DNA of 64,000 nucleotides from Candidatus Pristimantibacillus lignocellulolyticus (lineage in GTDB: Bacteria > Bacillota > Bacilli > Paenibacillales > Paenibacillaceae), in contig CP097899.1 of NCBI GenBank assembly GCA_023639215.1, positions 379,501-443,500 on the forward strand. Reading direction: 5' to 3'. Position numbers and translations under genes: made by a program. Below are positions 9,215 through 18,193 of the stretch, piece by piece. Every line of letters begins with the position of its first letter. Within the stretch, counting starts at the first letter, position 1. The notes below the pieces were generated by a model that did not search any database, had not been told where the DNA came from, and saw nothing but the letters and a program-made list of their open reading frames with translations.

Positions 9215-10267
9215 ATGACACATCAACCATTTCAATTTGGTATTTATACATTAGCTGATTTAGGACAAAACCCGCATACCGGTGAGCTAATTAGTGCTAG
9301 AGAAAGAGTTACGGAGATTATTAAGTTAGCAAAATTAGCGGACGAACTTGGATTAGATATTTTTGGTGTTGGTGAGCATCATCGACTTGATTATGCAATT
9401 TCTTCAACTGCGGTTACACTTGGAGCAATTGCCCAAGCAACTAAGCAAATTCGTTTAACGAGTGCGACAACGGTCATTAGTACTATCGACCCTGTTCGAT
9501 TATATGAGGATTATGCCACTCTTGACTTGATCTCTAATGGAAGAGCAGAGATCATAGCTGGTCGAGGCGCTTTTTTTGAATCATTTCCTTTGTTCGGTTA
9601 TGATGCTAATGATTATAATGATTTATTTGAAGAAAATACGAAACTTTTTCTTCTCCTTAATAAAAATGAACGTTTAAATTGGGAGGGTCAGTTCCGCTCT
9701 TCTTTACATAATGCTGAAATTGCTCCACGACCCATACAAACGGAAATACCTTTATGGATTGGTGTTGGCGGTAGCATTTCAAGTGCGGAGCGCGCTGCAA
9801 AGTATGGTTATGGTATGACACTAGCTATTCTTGGAGGCGAGGTTACTTCATTCCAACCACTAGTCGATGCATATCGTCAGACTTCTTTACAACTAGGAAA
9901 ACCTGTAGATGAAATGAGAATTGCTGTAACGGGGCATACGTTTATCGCTGAAAATGGAGAGCAAGCGAAAGAACAGTATTTCCCATACTACGCGAATTAC
10001 AAAAATTATGTTAATGCTCAGCTTGGTAAAAATAAGTCGTATACACGCGAGCAATATGAAGAAATGACTTCACCACAAGCTTCACTCTTTGTTGGTAGCC
10101 CAGAACAAATTGCAGACAAAATATTATATCAGCATAAATTGTTTGGTCATACAAGATTTATGGCTCAATTAGATATCGGTGGGTTACCTTTCGATCTTAT
10201 TGCAACTAGTCTTGAACTACTAGCAACCAAAGTAATTCCTATCGTTCGGAAACAAATTAATCAATAA
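9215..10267 (+). CDS. Luciferase-like (LLM class) flavin-dependent oxidoreductase
   Basis: A 350-residue TIM-barrel monooxygenase of the bacterial luciferase superfamily. Family landmarks are FQFGIYTLADLG at the N-terminus, ADELGLDIFGVGEHH, SATTVISTIDPVRLYEDYAT, and the phosphate-binding glycines GVGGS with later YGYGMTLAILGG. The C-terminus (LFVGSPEQIADKIL) is also typical. It probably uses FMNH2 supplied by a separate reductase. The substrate is unknown. The ATG has GACGGAGG upstream. It is monocistronic, diverges from the kinase gene and ends in a hairpin terminator. Confidence 0.9.
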   Translation: MTHQPFQFGIYTLADLGQNPHTGELISARERVTEIIKLAKLADELGLDIFGVGEHHRLDYAISSTAVTLGAIAQATKQIRLTSATTVISTIDPVRLYEDYATLDLISNGRAEIIAGRGAFFESFPLFGYDANDYNDLFEENTKLFLLLNKNERLNWEGQFRSSLHNAEIAPRPIQTEIPLWIGVGGSISSAERAAKYGYGMTLAILGGEVTSFQPLVDAYRQTSLQLGKPVDEMRIAVTGHTFIAENGEQAKEQYFPYYANYKNYVNAQLGKNKSYTREQYEEMTSPQASLFVGSPEQIADKILYQHKLFGHTRFMAQLDIGGLPFDLIATSLELLATKVIPIVRKQINQ

Positions 10268-10310
10268 TATGCTTCTTAGAAATGTAGATCTAACCTTAAG
10301 TTCATACAAT

Positions 10311-10351
10311 AATAAATATACATCCTAATTTTTCTAGGATGTATATTTATT
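10311..10351. terminator. Hairpin terminator after the LLM oxidoreductase
   Basis: A perfect 17-bp A+T-rich stem (AATAAATATACATCCTA and its complement, 7-base loop) lies 43 bases after the stop. The T-tract is poor, so it may act mainly as a transcript-end hairpin. Confidence 0.7.
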
Positions 10352-10417
10352 ATACCTATTGAATATTTATACGTAATATTGTATGATTATTCATGTTGAG
10401 AAGGAGAGTGACATTTA

Positions 10418-11179
10418 ATGATTTCACAGTTAGAACATATCGAAGCCTTGAGCCTTAATCATTGGCCAGCATTGCAGACGGAAGATATAGATGGTTGGAA
10501 ACTACGTACAGCTAATGGATATACGAAACGAGCAAACTGTGTTAGTACGTTAATTGGCTCCAAAGAAAACATTAGTGAAAAAATAGCACGTTGTGAACAA
10601 TATTATAGCGCAATAAATCAACCGACCATATTCAAGCTCACTCCTTTTTCAGCGCCTAGTCTCGATGAAAAATTGGATCAGCTTAACTATATAAAACAAG
10701 ACTCATCATTCGTAATGACTATGCCATTACAGAATTTTCAATCTATTGCAGATTCATCTCTTCAACAAACGGAGGAATTACAATTCACTTTGCTCCACCA
10801 CATCTCTATAAAATGGATTGAGCAGTACTGTCAACTTAGCGGAGTATCTGAAAAGTTTATTCCTACCATTATAGATATGATGGCAGCAATACAAGGTGAG
10901 ATTATTTGCGGTAGTTACAGCTTGAATAATGAGGTCGTAGCGGTTGGTTTAGCTGTTGTTGATAAGCAATATATAAGCTTATATAACATCATCACTGCCG
11001 AGCAACATCGTAGTAAAGGCATTGCTGGGGCGCTTATAACAAAGCTATTGAACGTTGGTTCGCAAAAGGGTGCACATACGAGCTATTTACAAGTATTATC
11101 CGATAACTCTCCCGCACGTCATCTATACAAGAAATTAGGTTATATTGATCAATATCCTTACTGGTATCGAGTTAAATAA
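10418..11179 (+). CDS. GNAT-family N-acetyltransferase
   Basis: A 253-residue acetyltransferase. The C-terminal half is a GNAT fold with the acetyl-CoA loop (EQHRSKGIAGALITKLL) and the usual last strands (LQVLSDNSPARHLYKKLGY). The N-terminal half (LNHWPALQTEDIDGWKLR) resembles the leader domain found in many Bacillales GNAT proteins of unknown substrate. The ATG has GAAGGAGAG upstream. It is monocistronic and convergent with the TetR gene, sharing a strong terminator with it. Confidence 0.88.
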   Translation: MISQLEHIEALSLNHWPALQTEDIDGWKLRTANGYTKRANCVSTLIGSKENISEKIARCEQYYSAINQPTIFKLTPFSAPSLDEKLDQLNYIKQDSSFVMTMPLQNFQSIADSSLQQTEELQFTLLHHISIKWIEQYCQLSGVSEKFIPTIIDMMAAIQGEIICGSYSLNNEVVAVGLAVVDKQYISLYNIITAEQHRSKGIAGALITKLLNVGSQKGAHTSYLQVLSDNSPARHLYKKLGYIDQYPYWYRVK

Positions 11180-11195
11180 GAACTGAACATACAAT

Positions 11196-11250
11196 AAAAG
11201 CATTCTTCTTATCGTCACGCAATTGTACGACGATAAGAAGAATGCTTTTT
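11196..11250. terminator. Bidirectional terminator
   Basis: A perfect 21-bp stem starting AAAAGCATTCTTCTTATCG with a 12-base loop. It is flanked by A/T runs and lies between the convergent GNAT and TetR genes, so it should work on both strands. Confidence 0.9.
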
Positions 11251-11282
11251 ATATTCAACCTATATTAGATTTCATAATATCT

Positions 11283-12155
11283 TTATTGTTTTTGAAAATG
11301 CCAAGTTTCACTCATTATTTCCCTTGCTTGATTATATAAGACACTTCCTTTGAATGAATCAAGAAACGGTTGTAACAATGCACTAATTACAGCATCTCGT
11401 AATGGATCTTGTTCAATTTCATATCGTAAAGAAGTAGCTAAGTCCATTTGCGCTTTAGTTAATTTGAAATTTTCAATTAAATCATCAAACAGCAATAGTA
11501 CATCTTCTCTCCTAATTTTATCTTGTGCCAACGAAACTTTTAGCAAAAATAATTTTTCAGCATCTAGCACCGCTGTATTTTCATTTATTAAGCTATTAAT
11601 AATAACTTTCATATATTGGTATACTGATACAGCAACTGTTTTAACATTTAATCCGCGTTGATTAATAAATTTACCAGTAAATAACAAATGTTGCTGCATA
11701 CCGTTCCAAATAACAGCTGCTTCGAGTGCATGGGGTCTTAATTCTTCGCCAAATATTTCTATGAGCCGATTAGCAAACCATTCAAATTCAACCATTTTGT
11801 AATTAAGGACAAGCTTTTTCAAATCACGATCTCCAGAATGAAGAAGTTCTTCAAACATTGCACTTAAACCACGTTTTTCATTAATTCGAATAATTACGGA
11901 AGTCTGTTCGATAAGTAAATTAATATCCTTGGGATCTTTACCAAGTTGTAGTTCACTTTGAAGTAAACTCGCTTCGCTTCTGATCTGCTGTAAAATGGCA
12001 CCTACACAATCATATTTAGAAGAAAAATAATTATAGAACGTTCCTTTAGAAATACCTGCACGCTCTATAATATCTTGGATGGACGTCATTTGAATGCCTT
12101 TTTCTAAAAAAAGCGCCTGAGCATGCTCGACTACCATTTTCTTTCGCTTATTCAT
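11283..12155 (-). CDS. TetR-family transcriptional regulator
   Basis: A 290-residue repressor. The N-terminal HTH is clear (QDIIERAGISKGTFYNYFSS, about 23-43). The C-terminal part is a long helical ligand/dimer domain, longer than the usual 190-220-residue TetR protein. The ATG has AGGAGGCAC upstream. It is divergent from a DHA2-type MFS exporter, the classical repressor-pump arrangement, so it probably senses a toxic compound and derepresses the pump. The C-terminal domain gives no clue to the ligand. Confidence 0.9.
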   Translation of the reverse strand: MNKRKKMVVEHAQALFLEKGIQMTSIQDIIERAGISKGTFYNYFSSKYDCVGAILQQIRSEASLLQSELQLGKDPKDINLLIEQTSVIIRINEKRGLSAMFEELLHSGDRDLKKLVLNYKMVEFEWFANRLIEIFGEELRPHALEAAVIWNGMQQHLLFTGKFINQRGLNVKTVAVSVYQYMKVIINSLINENTAVLDAEKLFLLKVSLAQDKIRREDVLLLFDDLIENFKLTKAQMDLATSLRYEIEQDPLRDAVISALLQPFLDSFKGSVLYNQAREIMSETWHFQKQ

Positions 12156-12294
12156 GTAGTGCCTCCTAATTTTTAATCACCTGCTATGTTGCTACCATCG
12201 AATAAAAAGCAGCTTCGCAAGCTAATGCTAGCCAATCTTAGATAAAGTAAGTATACCCTTATATTCGTTCGTTGTACACGCTATTTAAACTGCA

Positions 12295-12335
12295 AGTATA
12301 AAAAACTTGAACTTTTTGTACTCATGATATAAAAT
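12295..12335 (+). promoter_or_regulatory. Promoter and possible operator of the MFS exporter gene
   Basis: A sigma-A-type promoter, TTGAAC (12307-12312) - 17 bp - TAAAAT (12330-12335), lies 50 bases upstream of the MFS start. An imperfect inverted repeat, AGTATAAAAA (12295-12304) and TTTTTGTACT (12313-12322), surrounds the -35 box and is a candidate site for the divergent TetR protein. Confidence 0.5.
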
Positions 12336-12385
12336 CGTTAAGTAACTAAAACTTTTAGATGTAAAAGATAGGAGAAAAAAACAAG

Positions 12386-13885
12386 ATGAGTGAACCTTTA
12401 CAACAGTTAAAGAAACCCCCGTATTTTATGCTAGCTATATTGTTTTTTGGAGCATTTGTTTCTTTTCTGAATAACTCATTAATGAACGTAGCGCTACCAA
12501 CAATAATGGGCGATTTTGGAATGACAGATTATTCTACAGTACAATGGCTTACAACCGGTTATATGCTAGTGAGTGGTGTACTAATTCCAGTATCTGCTTT
12601 CTTACTTACAAGATTTACTAACCGAGCTTTATTCATTACCGCAATGACTTTATTTACACTAGGTACAGGAATTGCTGCTATTGCTCCTAACTTTGGTGTG
12701 CTATTAACAGGTCGAATGATTCAAGCTGCTGGATCGTCTGTTATGTCACCATTACTAATGAACGTAATGTTAATTAGTTTCCCGCGTGAGAAGCGTGGTG
12801 CGGCAATGGGCGTATTCGGCCTTGTAATGATCACTGCACCTGCTCTTGGACCAACGTTATCAGGATACATCGTTGAATATTACGATTGGCGTGTTCTTTT
12901 TGAAATGATTTTGCCATTCTCTATTATTGCTCTTGTTCTTGCCATCTTCAAACTACAAAATGTTATGCCGACCAAAAAAGCTACTCTCGATTACTTATCC
13001 GTTGTGCTTTCTACGCTAGGCTTTGGTAGCTTACTTTATGGTTTCAGTTCTGTAAGTACAAGTGCTGATGGATGGAAAGATTCAATCGTTATTACAACGA
13101 TTGCCGCTGGCGTTGTGTTGATTGTATTATTCGTACTACGACAATTGCGATCTGGGCAACCGCTATTGAATTTGTCAGTATACAAATATCCAATGTTCGC
13201 ACTAGGTAATGTTATATCAGTCGTGAACTCTGCTGCTTTATTCGCTGGAATGATCCTTACTCCAGCATATATGCAAACAGTTAAAGGAATCTCGCCACTT
13301 GATTCTGGATTAATGATGTTACCAGGTGCACTTGTTATGGGCGTTATGTCTCCGATTACTGGAAAATTATTCGATAAATTCGGACCACGAGTTCTTGGAA
13401 TAATCGGTATCGGTATAACTACTATCGCAACATATCAAATGACGTTCTTTGAGCTTGATACATCAAATCTACACATTGTTTTAGTTTACTCTGTGCGTAT
13501 GTTTGGTATTTCAATGGTAATGATGCCAATTATGACTAATGGTTTGAATCAATTACCTACACGTCTAAACCCACATGGTACAGCAGTTAATAATACGATT
13601 CAACAAGTAGCTGGTGCAATTGGAACAGCTATCTTCGTAAGTATTATGAATTCACATACAGCGCAAAGTATAACGGAACAACTAGATGGAATTGATCCAA
13701 CTACACTTGCTGCAGATCAAATGGCTCTTATTAAAAGAACGGGAATGCTTGAAGGTATTCAATATACTTTCTTGATCGCGACATTCACTACACTTGTTGC
13801 CTTTATTCTTACTTTCTTTGTAAAACGTGTTGATGTTAGTAAAGACGCTCTCGCTAAAATTGAAGGCGATAATGCAACTTCGTAG
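12386..13885 (+). CDS. MFS multidrug efflux transporter, DHA2 family
   Basis: A 499-residue 14-helix drug/proton antiporter related to LmrB/EmrB. DHA2 landmarks are NNSLMNVALPTIMGDF in helix 1, VQWLTTGYMLV, GRMIQAAGSS, and motif C (TAPALGPTLSG) in helix 5. The C-terminus is cytoplasmic and charged. The ATG has ATAGGAG upstream. It is controlled by the divergent TetR gene (inference). A paralogue with the same layout and many shared motifs lies at 29133-30563. Substrates cannot be predicted. Confidence 0.92.
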   Translation: MSEPLQQLKKPPYFMLAILFFGAFVSFLNNSLMNVALPTIMGDFGMTDYSTVQWLTTGYMLVSGVLIPVSAFLLTRFTNRALFITAMTLFTLGTGIAAIAPNFGVLLTGRMIQAAGSSVMSPLLMNVMLISFPREKRGAAMGVFGLVMITAPALGPTLSGYIVEYYDWRVLFEMILPFSIIALVLAIFKLQNVMPTKKATLDYLSVVLSTLGFGSLLYGFSSVSTSADGWKDSIVITTIAAGVVLIVLFVLRQLRSGQPLLNLSVYKYPMFALGNVISVVNSAALFAGMILTPAYMQTVKGISPLDSGLMMLPGALVMGVMSPITGKLFDKFGPRVLGIIGIGITTIATYQMTFFELDTSNLHIVLVYSVRMFGISMVMMPIMTNGLNQLPTRLNPHGTAVNNTIQQVAGAIGTAIFVSIMNSHTAQSITEQLDGIDPTTLAADQMALIKRTGMLEGIQYTFLIATFTTLVAFILTFFVKRVDVSKDALAKIEGDNATS

Positions 13886-13960
13886 ATATTATATGTAATT
13901 GTCTGGAATAATTATTAGTGTTGAAACATACAATATTAATGGACACGGAAGTAAAATATA

Positions 13961-14002
13961 AGAGGACCCCATACATTTCTAATGAAATGTATGGGGTCCT
14001 CT
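13961..14002 (+). terminator. Terminator after the MFS gene
   Basis: A perfect 18-bp stem (AGAGGACCCCATACATTT and its complement, 6-base loop) 75 bases after the stop. The following T-tract is short (CTCTTT). Confidence 0.8.
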
Positions 14003-14071
14003 TTGCGTATTTAAGAAGTTTACTTTACAGATTAGAGTAGTTGATCAATAATGGATGCAAACGATTGTCTC

Positions 14072-14099
14072 ATAATACAATAGTAGCTGATTGTATTAT
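14072..14099. promoter_or_regulatory. Inverted repeat upstream of the response regulator
   Basis: A perfect 10-bp inverted repeat, ATAATACAAT - 8 bases - ATTGTATTAT, centred about 55 bases before the response-regulator start. It may be an operator or a leader hairpin. No function can be assigned. Confidence 0.35.
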
Positions 14100-14140
14100 T
14101 GATAATTAAAAACTCATGTCATACGTAAGGGTGAACATAT

Positions 14141-14818
14141 ATGAACGTACTTATTATTGAAGATGATGCTAGCATTCAAATGTTGTTAAAACTTAGTTTA
14201 CAGGTAGAAGGCTATACTCCAACTGTAGTAGGAACAGTAAAAGATGGTTTTATTGCTTTAGATAACGATCAGATTGACTTAATACTACTTGATATTACAT
14301 TACCAGATGAATCAGGATTTCAATTCTTGCAAACGCTTCACCAACAAAAACGACTAATACCGGTAATTGTGCTAACCGCAAAAAATGCAATGAATGACAA
14401 AATATTAGGTTTTCAACTTGGTGCTGATGATTATATGACTAAACCATTTGAGACAAGGGAACTCATTGAACGAATTAAAGCAGTAATGCGACGTATGAAG
14501 GTTACTTTACCAGCTCAAACAGTTAAGCTGGGGCAGATCGAAATTGATCATGCTGAACGTACATTAAAGATTTCAGAAAAATATATTAAAACAACGACAA
14601 AGGAATTTGATTTTATGTGGTTACTTTGTAGCAATCCAAAAAAAGTATTTACTCGTGAACAATTATTAGATATGGTTTGGGGTTTTGATTATTATGGTCC
14701 TACCCGTTCTGTTGATATGATGGTTAATAGATTAAGAGAAAAATTAAAACCACATGAGCACATTGTCGTCACTGTTCATGGAACGGGGTATAAGTTGGAG
14801 GTAGAACATGAAGCTTAG
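14141..14818 (+). CDS. Response regulator, OmpR/PhoB family
   Basis: A 225-residue transcriptional regulator. The receiver domain (1-118) has the acidic pair at 8-9, phospho-Asp51 (LILLDITLPDESG) and the conserved Lys (YMTKPFETREL). The C-terminal winged helix (about 128-222) ends RSVDMMVNRLREKL...HGTGYKLEV. It overlaps the kinase gene by 11 bases, so the two form a pair. The downstream DUF3919-like and ABC transporter genes are its most likely targets (inference). Confidence 0.94.
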   Translation: MNVLIIEDDASIQMLLKLSLQVEGYTPTVVGTVKDGFIALDNDQIDLILLDITLPDESGFQFLQTLHQQKRLIPVIVLTAKNAMNDKILGFQLGADDYMTKPFETRELIERIKAVMRRMKVTLPAQTVKLGQIEIDHAERTLKISEKYIKTTTKEFDFMWLLCSNPKKVFTREQLLDMVWGFDYYGPTRSVDMMVNRLREKLKPHEHIVVTVHGTGYKLEVEHEA

Positions 14819-16217
14819 AAATAAGATGTTCATTCAGCATACTCTAACGATCGTAATGCTACTTATAGCAATGTATATCATCGTGAATTATACATTAAGT
14901 AAAAGTATGCTCGAACGTGAAACTCAAACCCTTAATCAATATTATACTTTACATCGAATTGAAACTTTGAAGTTGCTAAATGATCAGAAGATTAGTGTAG
15001 AGCAATTGTTTACTGGCACCTATGCGCCGTTTATTGCCTCACACCTATCCTCTAATAGCAATTTTCAAGTACAACTCTTCTCCATCGATGAAACTATTGT
15101 AGGCAGTAGCGATAAAGAATTGCTGTTAAAGCGTTCTGATATTGCGACTGCCTTATCTGGTCAGACAGCAACAATTATTGCTGAAGAAAATGGTATTCGT
15201 CATTTCATCTACTCTGCACCATTTTCATATCAAGGTAAAATTGTAGGTGGAATCCGTTATGTATTAGACTTACAACAACATGATACAACCATATCTGAGA
15301 TGAGATTATGGTTTATCGGTGTTGCCTGTGCTTGTCTCATCATTACAGTGTTAGCAGGATATTCGTTCTCTTCTGCTCTACTCAAACCACTCCATGCTTT
15401 ACAGCGTGCCTTAAAGCAAGTTGCGGTTGGAGATTTTAGTATGAAAATCAAACAAAGTAGCAAGGATGAAATTGGCGAACTTACGAATGATTTCAATCAT
15501 ATGTCAGATGCTCTAATACATCATATCGCTTTACTAGAATATGAACAGGATAAACAAAAAAACTTTTTCGATAATATGACCCATGAATTGAAAACACCAT
15601 TAACCTCAATCATTGGTTTCTCTAATCTATTAGATAAAGTAAATTCACTGGATGATGTTCGTGATTGCAACTTATATATTCGTAAAGAAAGTACTCGTTT
15701 ATTACAAATGGTTGAACATTTATTGCATACTTCGTTAATGGGCAATGATGTTTGGAACATTCAACGAAAATATGTTGATCTCGGAGTATTCACGAATGAA
15801 TGTTTACAAATCTTAATGCCAACCTTAGAAAAGTCAGCAATCAGTTTACATGTAAATAATCAATCCTCGATTGTCTATATCGATCCAATACGAACTCAGC
15901 AAGTGCTTTTTAATATTATTGATAATGCAATCAAGCATAGTGATTGCACAGATATTATGGTTGAACTAAAAGAAGATGCGATTCATGGAGTCATTATTAT
16001 TAAAGATAACGGAAATGGTATGAGTGCCGAGCAATATAGTCGTCTCTTCAAGCTATCAACAAAAGATAATCGTACCATTACGGCTAACTCTCATGGTCTT
16101 GGACTACCTATTGTGAAACAGCTAATGGAATTACAAGATGGATCTATTGTTGTCGAAAGTCAAGAACTAGTTGGTACAACTGTTACGCTTTATTTCAAGA
16201 AATCTTCAGAAATGTAA
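14808..16217 (+). CDS. Sensor histidine kinase
   Basis: A 469-residue membrane kinase partnering the preceding response regulator. TM1 is about 10-28, an extracytoplasmic sensor domain 29-166 (single-Cache-like by its size, not by a recognised motif), TM2 167-188, HAMP 189-240 (DEIGELTNDFNHM), HisKA with phospho-His259 (NMTHELKTPLTSIIG), then HATPase_c (NIIDNAIKHS, DNGNGM, HGLGLPIVKQL). The ATG lies inside the last codons of the regulator gene. It is followed after 61 bases by the DUF3919-like gene. The signal is unknown; nearness to a binding-protein transporter suggests it monitors that transporter's substrate. Confidence 0.93.
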   Translation: MKLRNKMFIQHTLTIVMLLIAMYIIVNYTLSKSMLERETQTLNQYYTLHRIETLKLLNDQKISVEQLFTGTYAPFIASHLSSNSNFQVQLFSIDETIVGSSDKELLLKRSDIATALSGQTATIIAEENGIRHFIYSAPFSYQGKIVGGIRYVLDLQQHDTTISEMRLWFIGVACACLIITVLAGYSFSSALLKPLHALQRALKQVAVGDFSMKIKQSSKDEIGELTNDFNHMSDALIHHIALLEYEQDKQKNFFDNMTHELKTPLTSIIGFSNLLDKVNSLDDVRDCNLYIRKESTRLLQMVEHLLHTSLMGNDVWNIQRKYVDLGVFTNECLQILMPTLEKSAISLHVNNQSSIVYIDPIRTQQVLFNIIDNAIKHSDCTDIMVELKEDAIHGVIIIKDNGNGMSAEQYSRLFKLSTKDNRTITANSHGLGLPIVKQLMELQDGSIVVESQELVGTTVTLYFKKSSEM

Positions 16218-16278
16218 GCGCTGTTACAAAATTGATACAAAACATATATTTTTCTAATATATTAGGAGGTTAAAGTTA

Positions 16279-17079
16279 ATGCCAGGAGATAAGAAAGGGC
16301 TTTCATGGTTCCGTCTCATAGCGTTGCAGTTGCTAATAGGATGCATGCTTATCGGTATATGTGCATACGCATTTCGAATTCCTGTTGAAGAGGTACGTAT
16401 CGTTTCAATTGGGCAAAGCTCACTTGATCAGATGTCTGGTATGCCAATGCGAGTAGAGATCACTTATCCTGGACTCGGTCAAATCACGATTGATGATCCG
16501 AAAGAGCTACTCAAATTAAAACTTACCTTTCATGAATTACTTTACTCTGGTACGAAGGAACGTGTTACAAAGCGTTCAAGCTTTGCACTTTCAGGAGTGA
16601 TGCATTATCTAGATCAAGATCCACTACTCTTCCAGATCGAAGCGAACACATTCCGGTTCAGCGATGATTACGTTAGCTCTTTAAATGTAAGTGCAACGAT
16701 TCGCAAACTGCAAAGCATGCTCATAGACAAAATATTAACGGAGAACATGATTGGTGATGCTGTGAATGATAGCACTAACGACGTATTTTCACTCGTTAGT
16801 GGTCAACTTACGATGCTTACTCTAAAAGAGCGACAAGAACTATCAGATTATATTCATCTTGCCGCTAGGGTCATTGATTTTAGTCCAATAACGAATCTCG
16901 ATCATCAACCTGTAGATCACTTCGTTATTCAACTCAATGAAAATGAGGACAGCTACAAGCATTGGATTCACATTGACCGCTACAGTAGTGAATATTTCGT
17001 TGTCTATGATTTGCTAGATGAAACAAATCACCGCGCCTATTTCAAAGTCGATTCCTCAAATTTGAATGAAGGTGGGTAA
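16279..17079 (+). CDS. Membrane-anchored protein, DUF3919-like
   Basis: A 266-residue protein with one N-terminal TM segment (about 11-31, RLIALQLLIGCMLIGICAYA) and an extracytoplasmic domain of mixed strands and helices. I match it to DUF3919 from memory of its context and general appearance; I cannot confirm that here. No catalytic motif is evident. It starts at an ATG with TAGGAGG and its stop overlaps the start of the binding-protein gene (TAATG), so it belongs to the transporter operon. A role in signal sensing or in partnering the binding protein is possible. Confidence 0.65.
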   Translation: MPGDKKGLSWFRLIALQLLIGCMLIGICAYAFRIPVEEVRIVSIGQSSLDQMSGMPMRVEITYPGLGQITIDDPKELLKLKLTFHELLYSGTKERVTKRSSFALSGVMHYLDQDPLLFQIEANTFRFSDDYVSSLNVSATIRKLQSMLIDKILTENMIGDAVNDSTNDVFSLVSGQLTMLTLKERQELSDYIHLAARVIDFSPITNLDHQPVDHFVIQLNENEDSYKHWIHIDRYSSEYFVVYDLLDETNHRAYFKVDSSNLNEGG

Positions 17080-18119
17080 TGAAAATGGCAAGAAAAAAAA
17101 GCAACAGTTCTATCATCATTATCTCAATAATCGCAGTTGTCTTGATTGCAGCATTTTTCATGTACAAAAGCGGAGTATTTGGTGGTAAAGAGACAAAGAA
17201 AATAACTGTTTATTCCATTTTCCAAGAAGAAGAAGCTCGCAAAATCTTAGATGAATTCAAAGCTGAAACTGGTATTGATTACGATATTTTACGTCTTCCA
17301 AGCGGAGAAGCTGTTTCAAGAGTACAGAATGAGGCCGCAAATCCTCAAGCAGACTTTCTAATGGGTGGTCCTGCTGATTCTCACGAAGTATTAAAACAAG
17401 CCAATGTACTTGAATCTTATATTTCTTCAAATGCATCTGATATCGCGGATAATCATAAAGATAAAGATGGTTTCTGGACGGGTTTCTACTTGAACCCAAT
17501 CGCTATTGGTATTAACGAAGAGCGTTGGAAAGAAAAATATGGTGATGATCCATATCCACAAAGTTTTGAAGATTTACTAGATCCAAAATATAAAGGTGAA
17601 ATTGGAATGTCAGACCCAGCAACATCTGGTACAGCTTATACAGCAGTAGCTTCCCTTGCGCAAGTATGGGGCAAAGATCAGATGTTAAGTTACATCGAGA
17701 GCCTACTACCTAACTTGAAAGAAAGACCTAAGTCAGGTATCGAGCCAATTCAAAAAGCAGCAAATGGTGAATACACAATTGGAGTAACTTTCCTTGGTGA
17801 CCAATTGAAAATCAAAAAACAAGGAAACCCAATTGTGAGCGTAGTTCCTGAAAATGCTGGTTATGAAGTCGGTGCTTTATCTATCGTTAAAGGCGGCCCT
17901 AATACAGATGCTGCAAAAAAACTAATGGATTTCATGCTTACTGAAAAACCAGCTGTAATCTATACTTCATCTGCTTACTCTGTATCAGTAAAACCAACTG
18001 TTCCAGTACCAGATGGTGGTATCGATATTAAGGAAACGAATTACAACGTAAACTACGATCTTTGGACTGCAGCAAGTCAACGTAAAGAACTTCAAGATGC
18101 CCTAAAAGATTTGAAATAA
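17079..18119 (+). CDS. ABC transporter substrate-binding protein 1 (Fe3+/phosphonate type)
   Basis: A 346-residue extracytoplasmic binding protein of the FbpA/AfuA class (iron, thiamine or 2-aminoethylphosphonate carriers). After an N-terminal TM segment (about 10-29), the mature domain starts KKITVYSIFQEEEARKILDE and includes FLMGGPADSHEVL, NPIAIGINEERW, SDPATSGTAYTAVAS and IGVTFLGDQL. There is no lipobox Cys, so it is anchored by an uncleaved signal sequence rather than lipid. It overlaps the previous gene by one base and precedes the permease. A paralogue lies at 21191-22228. The substrate is not determined by sequence. Confidence 0.9.
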   Translation: MKMARKKSNSSIIIISIIAVVLIAAFFMYKSGVFGGKETKKITVYSIFQEEEARKILDEFKAETGIDYDILRLPSGEAVSRVQNEAANPQADFLMGGPADSHEVLKQANVLESYISSNASDIADNHKDKDGFWTGFYLNPIAIGINEERWKEKYGDDPYPQSFEDLLDPKYKGEIGMSDPATSGTAYTAVASLAQVWGKDQMLSYIESLLPNLKERPKSGIEPIQKAANGEYTIGVTFLGDQLKIKKQGNPIVSVVPENAGYEVGALSIVKGGPNTDAAKKLMDFMLTEKPAVIYTSSAYSVSVKPTVPVPDGGIDIKETNYNVNYDLWTAASQRKELQDALKDLK

Positions 18120-18129
18120 TTAACTTTGC

Positions 18130-18161
18130 GGGGCATGAAGTGTACTACACTTCATAGCCCC
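18130..18161 (+). terminator. Intra-operon hairpin between binding protein and permease
   Basis: A stem GGGGCatGAAGTG / CACTTCAtaGCCCC lies 10 bases after the binding-protein stop, with little T-tract. Such hairpins commonly stabilise or attenuate, giving more binding protein than permease. Confidence 0.6.
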
Positions 18162-18193
18162 ATTTATGAAAGCGAAAGGTGGTAGCGCCTCCT